A DNA stretch of 64,000 nucleotides, from assembly GCF_050410795.1 (NCBI RefSeq), contig NZ_CP191258.1, positions 3,658,001 through 3,722,000 on the forward strand. Direction: 5' to 3'. Source of the stretch: Fontivita pretiosa. Its GTDB lineage: Bacteria; Planctomycetota; Phycisphaerae; Tepidisphaerales; Tepidisphaeraceae. Below the pieces are notes generated by a model. That model did no database searches. It worked only from the letters and a program-made list of their open reading frames with translations, and was not told where the DNA came from. The translations under genes were made by a program, and so were the position numbers. Shown piece after piece: positions 58,757 through 64,000 of this stretch. Every line of letters begins with the position of its first letter. Positions within the stretch are counted from its first letter, which is position 1.

Positions 58757-59590
58757 GTGCACGAGCCACTCGGATTGATCGCCGGCGAAGGGATATTCCC
58801 GTTGCTCGTGGCCCGCGGGGCGCGTGCCGCGGGCCGGCGGGTGGTCTGCGCCGCTCTGGCGGGCTGTGCGCTGCCGGAACTGCGCAACGAGTGTGCCCGA
58901 TTTCAACCGGTCGGCGTGGTGCGACTGTCGCAGTGGATCCGTCTGTTCAAGCGCGAGGGGTGCCGCGAGGCCATCATGGTCGGACGCGTCGCCAAGGCAA
59001 GAATGTACTCGCGCTGGCGGTATTTGCAGTATATTCCCGACGGGCGGACGATGCGGCTGTGGTTCACCACGCTGCGGCATGACAAGAGCGCTGCCGCCAT
59101 CCTCCGCGCCATCGCCGACGAGCTTGCCCGTGAGGGAATCATGCTCATCGACTCGACCAAGTACTGTGCCGAGCACCTGGCCACGCCGGGCGTGATGACT
59201 CGACGCCAGCCCACCGAACGACAATGGCAGGATATACGCTTTGGCTGGGAGATCTGCCGGCAGATCAGTCGCATGGACATTGGCCAGGCCATTGCCGTGC
59301 TGGATAGGGACGTGATCGCCGTCGAGGCGCTGGAGGGAACCAATGCCATGATCGAGCGCGCCGGCCAGCTCTGCAAATCCGGCGAATGGACCCTGATCAA
59401 GGTGGCCAACACACACGAAGACATGCGAATGGACGTGCCGAGCATCGGCACGACGACCATCGAGAAGTTGCGCGCCGCCCGGGCCGGGTGCGTCGTCCTG
59501 GAAGCGGGCAAGACGATTATCCTGGAAAAACAGAAGGTGCTGGAGCTGGCCGATCGCTACAAGATTGCGGTGGTTGGGTACGAGGGCTGA
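58757..59590 (+). CDS. lpxI: UDP-2,3-diacylglucosamine diphosphatase, LpxI type
   Basis: Cleaves UDP-2,3-diacylglucosamine to lipid X in lipid A synthesis, the role of LpxH in Escherichia coli. The protein begins HEPLGLIAGEGIFPLLVARG, then has IMVGRVAKARMY, MLIDSTKYCAEHLATPGVMT, AVEALEGTNAMIERAG, LIKVANTHEDMRMDVPSIGT and TIEKLRAARAGCVVLEAGKT, which contain the conserved Asp and the DxP-x-I-G-x-T signature. GTG 58757 gives the usual family length (277 residues) and the PLGLIAG start, but ATG 58709 is possible, and the frame extends further up. No other lipid A gene is in the window. Confidence 0.88.
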   Translation: MHEPLGLIAGEGIFPLLVARGARAAGRRVVCAALAGCALPELRNECARFQPVGVVRLSQWIRLFKREGCREAIMVGRVAKARMYSRWRYLQYIPDGRTMRLWFTTLRHDKSAAAILRAIADELAREGIMLIDSTKYCAEHLATPGVMTRRQPTERQWQDIRFGWEICRQISRMDIGQAIAVLDRDVIAVEALEGTNAMIERAGQLCKSGEWTLIKVANTHEDMRMDVPSIGTTTIEKLRAARAGCVVLEAGKTIILEKQKVLELADRYKIAVVGYEG

Positions 59591-59699
59591 GCGCTGCGCG
59601 GCGACGCCGGGGTGCTGGCGGGTGTCGCGTTGCCGGAAAGGGGGTGGAACCGTGGCACGCTCGGCGCATACGATCCGCCCGCAGTCAATGGGAACAACG

Positions 59700-59972
59700 A
59701 TGCGGATCACGGTCAGGCTCTTCGCCATCCTCAGGGATCGCGCCGGTGTGGGACAGACGACGCTGGACTTGCCGGCGGGGGCGACGGTGTCGGCGGCGGT
59801 CGAGGCGCTGGCGGGGCAGTTCCCGCAAATCCGCCAGCCATTGCAGCGGGCGGCCTTCGCCGTCAATCACCGCTACGTGCAGGCCGGGTGCATCTTAAGC
59901 GACGGCGATGAGCTGGCGCTGATCCCGCCGGTCAGCGGAGGCTCGTGCCTGTTTGATCGTTCGGACCGATGA
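59700..59972 (+). CDS. moaD: Molybdopterin synthase sulfur-carrier subunit with C-terminal extension
   Basis: A 90-residue ubiquitin-like protein: MRITVRLFAILRDRAGVGQT, LDLPAGATVSAAVEAL, AAFAVNHRYVQAGCIL and LSDGDELALIPPVSGG. MoaD must end in Gly-Gly so that its C-terminus can be adenylated and thiocarboxylated. Here nine further residues (SCLFDRSDR) follow the Gly-Gly before the stop. Its stop overlaps the moaE start (ATGA). The extension resembles the situation in MoaD-MoaE fusion proteins, which need cleavage after Gly-Gly. Whether it is removed, or the protein is inactive, is not visible. ATG 59700 is set by the family N-terminus. Confidence 0.88.
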   Translation: MRITVRLFAILRDRAGVGQTTLDLPAGATVSAAVEALAGQFPQIRQPLQRAAFAVNHRYVQAGCILSDGDELALIPPVSGGSCLFDRSDR

Positions 59973-60460
59973 GCTCAGTAACGATGGGGCGAGGGACGCC
60001 GATGCCAGCAGAGCGGGATTGGATCGCCGTACTGTCGCAGCCGCTGGACTTCGCCGCGGCAGTTGCGCATGTCCGCGACGCCCTGGCGGGGGGCATTGAC
60101 GTGTTTTTGGGCACGACGCGACAGGAGCATGATGAAGGCGGCCGGCAACTGGTCGCGCTCGACTACGAAGCCTATCACGAGATGGCCCTTAAGCAGATGC
60201 AGGACCTCTCGCGACGGGCGCGCGCCCGCTGGCCGATCGTCAGGCTGGCGCTGCTGCATCGCGTGGGGCGCGTGGCGCTGGGCGAGCCGAGCGTCATCAT
60301 CGCCGTCGCCACGCCACACCGCGCCGACGCCTTCGAGGCATGCCGCTTCCTCATCGACGAACTGAAGAAAGACGTGGCGATCTGGAAGAAGGAGGTCTGG
60401 GCGGACGGATCGATGACGTGGGTGCATCCGGGTGGGGCGGCGGAAGGGCAGCAGCGCTGA
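59969..60460 (+). CDS. moaE: Molybdopterin synthase catalytic subunit
   Basis: A 163-residue enzyme that transfers sulfur from MoaD thiocarboxylate to precursor Z to make molybdopterin. Motifs: IDVFLGTTRQEHDEGGRQLV, LDYEAYHEMALKQMQDLSRR, LLHRVGRVALGEPSVIIAVA and CRFLIDELKKDVAIWKKEVW, which includes the conserved catalytic Lys residues, then WVHPG. The start ATG overlaps moaD by 4 bp (ATGA), so the two should be translated together. The N-terminal 15 residues are not conserved, and ATG 60002 could be an alternative start. Confidence 0.92.
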   Translation: MSSVTMGRGTPMPAERDWIAVLSQPLDFAAAVAHVRDALAGGIDVFLGTTRQEHDEGGRQLVALDYEAYHEMALKQMQDLSRRARARWPIVRLALLHRVGRVALGEPSVIIAVATPHRADAFEACRFLIDELKKDVAIWKKEVWADGSMTWVHPGGAAEGQQR

Positions 60461-60570
60461 AGGGCAGATGGGGCAGGAGGAGGTGCAAGTTGCGACGTAG
60501 CATACTCCCCGTTTTTCCCTCTTCATTCCTTCACCCCTTCACCCTGTCACCCCTTCACCTTGTCATCCCC
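60461..60570. repeat. Heptad-built inverted repeat between moaE and the DUF4149 gene
   Basis: The right arm (60514-60570) is a tract of 7-bp units: CTTCATT, CCTTCAC, CCCTTCA, CCCTGTC, ACCCCTT, CACCTTG, TCATCCC. The left arm (60461-60489) begins AGGGCAGATGGGGCAGGAGG and pairs partly. The C-rich context continues to the next start, so no Shine-Dalgarno sequence is present. Confidence 0.8.
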
Positions 60571-60595
60571 GATCCCCCCGCATACGCTGCCCCGC

Positions 60596-61159
60596 ATGTT
60601 TCAGGCGATCCAGATCGCTTACTGGCTGGCGTTATCGACGTGGTTTGGCGGCGTGTTGTTTATCGCGGTCGCGGCGCCGGTCATTTTCCGCACCGTGCGC
60701 GAGGCCGACCCGACCTTGCCCAAGGTCCTGAGCGTCAACCTCGAAGGCCAGCACAGTACGCTGCTGGCCGGCACGATCGTGGGCAACCTGCTGGCGGTGC
60801 TGTCGCGGATACAGTTGCTGTGCGCTGGCGTGCTGTTCGTGGCGATCCTGGGGCAATGGTTCTACATCGATCGCCACGGCGCGGCGCTGCTGTTTCCCCT
60901 GATTCGCACCGCGATTTATCTGGCCGCCGTCGCGCTGGTCATTTACGATTGGCGGGTGGTCTGGCCGCGGATACAAAAGTATCGCCAGCAATACATCGAT
61001 CATGCTGATGAACCCGAGATCGCCAACCCGGCCAAGGAACAGTTCGACCGCTATCACATGGAGAGCATCACGGTGCTGCGCAACGTGTTGTTTCTGCTGC
61101 TGGGGATGATCCTGTTCAGCGCGAACATCCGTCCGGCGCCGCCTCCAATTCCCCTGTAA
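60596..61159 (+). CDS. DUF4149-like integral membrane protein
   Basis: A 187-residue protein with four hydrophobic segments and short loops: IAYWLALSTWFGGVLFIAVA, LLAGTIVGNLLAVLSRIQLL, IRTAIYLAAVALVIYD and LRNVLFLLLGMILFSANIRP. This is the pattern of the DUF4149/TMEM205-like family. The third loop (residues about 130-160) is charged and contains YIDHADEPEIANPAKEQFDR. Function unknown. ATG 60596 is chosen because the preceding 12 codons are the C-rich repeat. nth follows 6 bp downstream, so they may be co-transcribed. Confidence 0.72.
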   Translation: MFQAIQIAYWLALSTWFGGVLFIAVAAPVIFRTVREADPTLPKVLSVNLEGQHSTLLAGTIVGNLLAVLSRIQLLCAGVLFVAILGQWFYIDRHGAALLFPLIRTAIYLAAVALVIYDWRVVWPRIQKYRQQYIDHADEPEIANPAKEQFDRYHMESITVLRNVLFLLLGMILFSANIRPAPPPIPL

Positions 61160-61165
61160 CTGCCT

Positions 61166-61873
61166 ATGCGAGCCAAGACGATCAAACCGGTCCGCTCAGA
61201 CAGCAAGACGATTGAGCAGCGCCGCCAGCGGGTCGCCAGCATTCTGCCGATTCTGAAGCGCACCTATCCGCAGGCCAAATGCAGCCTGAACTACTCCAAC
61301 CCGCTGGAGCTGCTGGTGGCGACGATTCTGTCGGCGCAGTGCACCGACGAGCGCGTCAACCAGGTGACCCGTGATCTGTTCCGCAAGTATCGCACCGCCG
61401 CCGACTACGCCCGCGTGCCGCAGCAGCAGCTCGAGAAGGACATCCAGAGCACGGGGTTTTACCGGAACAAGGCCAAGGCCATCCGCGCCATGGCCCAGGC
61501 GCTGGTGGAGAAGCACGGCGGGCAGGTGCCGGACACGATGGAGCAGCTCATCGAACTGCCGGGCGTGGGACGCAAGACCGCCAATGTCGTGCTGGGCAAC
61601 GCCTTCGGCAAGAACGTCGGCATCGTGGTTGATACGCACGTGACGCGGCTGGCCAATCGTCTGGGATTGACCCGGCACAAGACCGACGCGGCCAAGATCG
61701 AACAGGACCTGATGCAGGTGGTGCCGCAGGATCAGTGGACGCTGTGGTCTCACCTGCTGATCCACCATGGGCGGGCGATCTGCCGGGCGCGAAAGCCCCT
61801 GTGCACGCAGTGCCCGATCCTGGAGCATTGCCCTTCGGGCAAAAAGTTTGTTCAGGATGGAACGGCAGCGTAG
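61166..61873 (+). CDS. nth: Endonuclease III (DNA glycosylase/AP lyase)
   Basis: A 235-residue enzyme that removes oxidised pyrimidines and cuts at abasic sites. The helix-hairpin-helix IELPGVGRKTANVVLGNAFG contains the catalytic Lys; VVDTHVTRLANRLGL contains the catalytic Asp. The C-terminal iron-sulfur cluster site is CRARKPLCTQCPILEHC, with the classical 6-2-5 cysteine spacing. ATG 61166 has no obvious ribosome binding site. Its stop lies 26 bp from the convergent kinase gene. Confidence 0.95.
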   Translation: MRAKTIKPVRSDSKTIEQRRQRVASILPILKRTYPQAKCSLNYSNPLELLVATILSAQCTDERVNQVTRDLFRKYRTAADYARVPQQQLEKDIQSTGFYRNKAKAIRAMAQALVEKHGGQVPDTMEQLIELPGVGRKTANVVLGNAFGKNVGIVVDTHVTRLANRLGLTRHKTDAAKIEQDLMQVVPQDQWTLWSHLLIHHGRAICRARKPLCTQCPILEHCPSGKKFVQDGTAA

Positions 61874-61899
61874 GCATCAGCGCGCATCCGCCGCGAAAT

Positions 61900-64000
61900 C
61901 TACGGGGAAGCAAGTGTCGTGGTGGGTGCGGTTGCTGTCGTCGTGGCAGTGGTCGTTGGTCGTACCTGAGCCAGTCGCGAGCGATACCCCCGGGCATCTT
62001 CGTGCTTGCCCAAAGCGTCGGCGATCTTGATCAGCCGGTTCAGCGCCAGCGCCTCCTGCATCGGGTTTGGCGACTGCGGGTTGCTGCTGATTCGCCGGGC
62101 CAGCAGGCACTGGACTTCGGCCTCCTGGTAACGCTTCTGATCGAGCAGGAATCCGCCGTACGACAGCGCGTAGGATGCGACCAGCGGATGCTCGGCGCCG
62201 AACTGCTGAATGGCGGCGTCGAGCGATTCGCGAAACAGCGGCTCAGCCTCCTCGGCCCGACCCAGCCGGCCCAGCACCTTGGCCAGTGACAACTGCGCCA
62301 GCAGCCGCTGCGAAACGTCGGCGTTGGGATTGTTCTGCGTCGCCTGGAGCACCTGGCGAAGCACCGGCTCGGCCTCGGCGTAGCGTGTCTCAGTGCTGGC
62401 CAGCACGTTACCCAGATGCGTCATTGCCCGCAGCGTGTCGGGATGCTCGATGCCGAGCTTGCGTTTGCGGATCTCGCACACCTCGTTGAGCAGCGCAATC
62501 GCTTCGTCGCTGTGGAGCATCATGTGCTTCATCTGGGCGAGATTGACCATCGCATCGAGCGTGCGCGAGTGCTCGGGACCGACGGCACGCTTCTGGCCCT
62601 CGACAACCGCCTGCATCAGCTCGGCGCCCTGTTTCACATTGCCGGTGCGGTAGATGAGCGAGGCCAGGTTTTGCCTGGCCACCAGCGTCAGCGCGTGATC
62701 CTCGCCGTTGACGCGTGCCCGGGCGTCGGCGACGGCGCGGAACTGTTCCAGCGCCTGGGCGTACTGGCCGCGCTCGAACAGCAGCCCGCCGTAGGTGTTC
62801 ATCACCCCCAGCGTCTGCTCGTGATCCGGACCGTGCAGCCGTCGCCGCGCATCCACCAGTCGCTTCACGATCGGCTCGGCCTCGTCGAGCCTGTTCATGA
62901 TGAGCAGATTCTGTGCCCAGTCGTCCATGTACCCCAGGGTGCTGTCATCGTCGGGTCCGTTGATCTGTTCCAGGGCGCGGACGGCGTTCTCCAGGACCTG
63001 CACCGCGCGCTCATGCTCGCCCAAGTCCGCCAGCGACTTGGCCCATTCGCCGCGGAACTGGTGCGTTTCGACGCTATCCTCGCCCCGAATCGTTACCAGC
63101 ATTTCCGCGGCCTTGCGGAGGTTCGGCTCGGCCAGCTTCGGCTCTCCGAGCACGCGGTAGGCGTTGCCGACGGTGTGCCGCAGGTAGGCTTCCACTTCGG
63201 GATGCCATTTTTTGTCCGGATCATCAAGCTGCTTGGCGGCGATATCCAGCGCCTGCATGACGGTCACGTCGCGTCCCTGCTGAGTGTCGGGCGAGACGCG
63301 CATGAGCATGCTCATAAGGAACTGCCCGACGGCGTCGGCGATGGCACGCTGGTCGGCCTCGCGGGCATGGGCGGCGCGGGCCTGGTTGCGTTGCCGCTCG
63401 GCCTCCTGCTGGGCGGCCTGGGCCAGTTGCCGCAGCGATCGCTCGTGATAGAAGCTGACCAGCAGAAAGACCACGACCAGCAGCATTCCGCCCGCCGCCG
63501 CGAATGCCGCCCGGGCAAGCTTTCGGCGGCGCTGGATGGATCGCTGCTCGTCGGCCTGACGCTGGATCTGCTCGCGGCGTTGCGGCAGCGCCCGCAGTCG
63601 CGCCGCCAGGGTCGCGGCGCTGTCCAGGCGGCGATCCGGGTCGCCCTGCACGCAGGAGGCGATGTCCTCCTGAAGCAGGGGGTCATGCACATCGCGTTGC
63701 CAGCCTTCGGCCAGCGGTCGCGTCAGATCGCCGACCACCACCTGATACAGCAGCACGCCCAGGGCATAGATGTCTCCCTTGACAGTGAAGGGCTGGTTGC
63801 GCAGCAGCTCCGGTGGCATGTAGAGCTGGGTTCCGCTGCGGCTGGAGGCATCGTGCAGGGTGGTCTGCGTGAAGCCGGTCATTGTGATATCGCGCTGCCC
63901 CAGTCGCGATTTGTCGGTCAGCATCCCGATGCCGAAATCCGCCAGTTGCGGGCGCGGCTGCTGTTCGGCGGTGCTGATGAGGATGTTTCCCGGCTTGATG
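61900..64000 (-). CDS. Ser/Thr protein kinase with TPR array, N-terminal part outside window
   Basis: The frame is open to the right edge. The visible start corresponds to the catalytic loop, IKPGNILI, and the magnesium motif LADFGIG; then YMPPELLRNQPFTVKGDIYALGVLLY closes the kinase C-lobe. A membrane helix (AGGMLLVVVFLLVSFYHE, about residue 170 of the visible part) separates kinase and sensor. After a coiled-coil linker, some ten tetratricopeptide repeats follow (for example LADLGEHERAVQVLENAVRA, LGRLGRAEEAEPLFRESLDA). This kinase-membrane-TPR arrangement is typical of planctomycete Hanks-type kinases. The TPR part probably binds proteins outside the cytoplasm. Signal and substrate are unknown. 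Confidence 0.92.
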   Translation of the reverse strand, partial: IKPGNILISTAEQQPRPQLADFGIGMLTDKSRLGQRDITMTGFTQTTLHDASSRSGTQLYMPPELLRNQPFTVKGDIYALGVLLYQVVVGDLTRPLAEGWQRDVHDPLLQEDIASCVQGDPDRRLDSAATLAARLRALPQRREQIQRQADEQRSIQRRRKLARAAFAAAGGMLLVVVFLLVSFYHERSLRQLAQAAQQEAERQRNQARAAHAREADQRAIADAVGQFLMSMLMRVSPDTQQGRDVTVMQALDIAAKQLDDPDKKWHPEVEAYLRHTVGNAYRVLGEPKLAEPNLRKAAEMLVTIRGEDSVETHQFRGEWAKSLADLGEHERAVQVLENAVRALEQINGPDDDSTLGYMDDWAQNLLIMNRLDEAEPIVKRLVDARRRLHGPDHEQTLGVMNTYGGLLFERGQYAQALEQFRAVADARARVNGEDHALTLVARQNLASLIYRTGNVKQGAELMQAVVEGQKRAVGPEHSRTLDAMVNLAQMKHMMLHSDEAIALLNEVCEIRKRKLGIEHPDTLRAMTHLGNVLASTETRYAEAEPVLRQVLQATQNNPNADVSQRLLAQLSLAKVLGRLGRAEEAEPLFRESLDAAIQQFGAEHPLVASYALSYGGFLLDQKRYQEAEVQCLLARRISSNPQSPNPMQEALALNRLIKIADALGKHEDARGYRSRLAQVRPTTTATTTATAPTTTLASP

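Noticed and set aside
20671..60570. Tandem-unit tracts considered as CRISPR arrays.
   Set aside because: Units are 7 or 10 bp, degenerate and without spacers; no cas gene is present.
1..64000. tRNA or rRNA genes.
   Set aside because: No cloverleaf-like sequence ending in CCA, no GTTCGA-type T-loop in a proper context and no rRNA conserved segments were noticed on either strand; a covariance-model search would be needed to be sure.

Overview
The window reads as a GC-rich chromosomal segment from a planctomycete, probably near the class Phycisphaerae (the class is inference). The main clues are a large exported protein with the planctomycete LEPR-XLL N-terminus and a C-terminal dockerin-like calcium repeat, a McsA/McsB protein-arginine-kinase pair, a Ser/Thr kinase with a membrane segment and long TPR array, and lpxI, which implies lipid A and a two-membrane envelope. 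No rRNA, tRNA, CRISPR array or intact insertion sequence was seen.

Layout. 1-8.6 kb: a truncated GT-C-like membrane protein, a YkgJ-type cysteine-cluster protein, a small lipoprotein and an MFS-like transporter. A tight tetrapyrrole block follows (Met8-type siroheme dehydrogenase, CcsA/HemX-like membrane protein, hemA) with a second GT-C-like protein overlapping hemA. 8.6-14.7 kb: acyl-CoA synthetase, TPR/SPOR lipoprotein, Gfo/Idh/MocA oxidoreductase, PfkB sugar kinase, Wzx/MATE-like flippase. 15-20.7 kb: a lipoprotein glycosidase facing a leftward group of trpE, a 3-hydroxyisobutyrate-dehydrogenase-like reductase and an alpha-ketoglutaric-semialdehyde-type dehydrogenase. 20.8-22.9 kb: a QueD/PTPS homologue and mcsA-mcsB. 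23-28.8 kb: a closely packed carbohydrate operon (oxidoreductase, LEPR-XLL/dockerin protein, GH127 beta-L-arabinofuranosidase) preceded by a terminator and a LacI-like palindrome. 29-36.5 kb: hotdog-fold protein, argJ, a large membrane protein, a coiled-coil membrane protein, a decayed RTX-type gene, a GGDEF diguanylate cyclase and a small HExxH protein. 36.6-41.6 kb: a divergent sigma factor, nadD, an M42 peptidase, trmL, a phosphoprotein phosphatase and a pterin dehydratase. 41.7-49.9 kb: nuoHJKLMN, the membrane arm of complex I without nuoI. 50-56 kb: ferritin-like protein, two divergent HEAT-repeat proteins (one with a SEC-C tail), a small membrane protein and a membrane coiled-coil protein with a BRCT-like tail. 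56.5-64 kb: a Sak4-like ATPase followed by ssb, then lpxI, moaD-moaE, a DUF4149 protein, nth and a truncated Ser/Thr kinase-TPR protein.

The most striking non-coding feature is a set of long imperfect inverted repeats in gaps between neighbouring genes. Most are built from degenerate 7-bp units and some from 10-bp units. The arms differ in sequence from locus to locus, yet the purine-rich arm is nearly always first and the pyrimidine-rich arm often ends just before the next start codon. Four of the five intercistronic gaps of the nuo operon carry one. A second, unrelated family of short palindromes with a GTCTC/GTCCC-type centre also lies in intergenic DNA.

All names come from reading motifs by eye; no database or alignment was available. 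Starts were moved from the longest possible frame when a ribosome binding site or the usual family N-terminus pointed to another codon.
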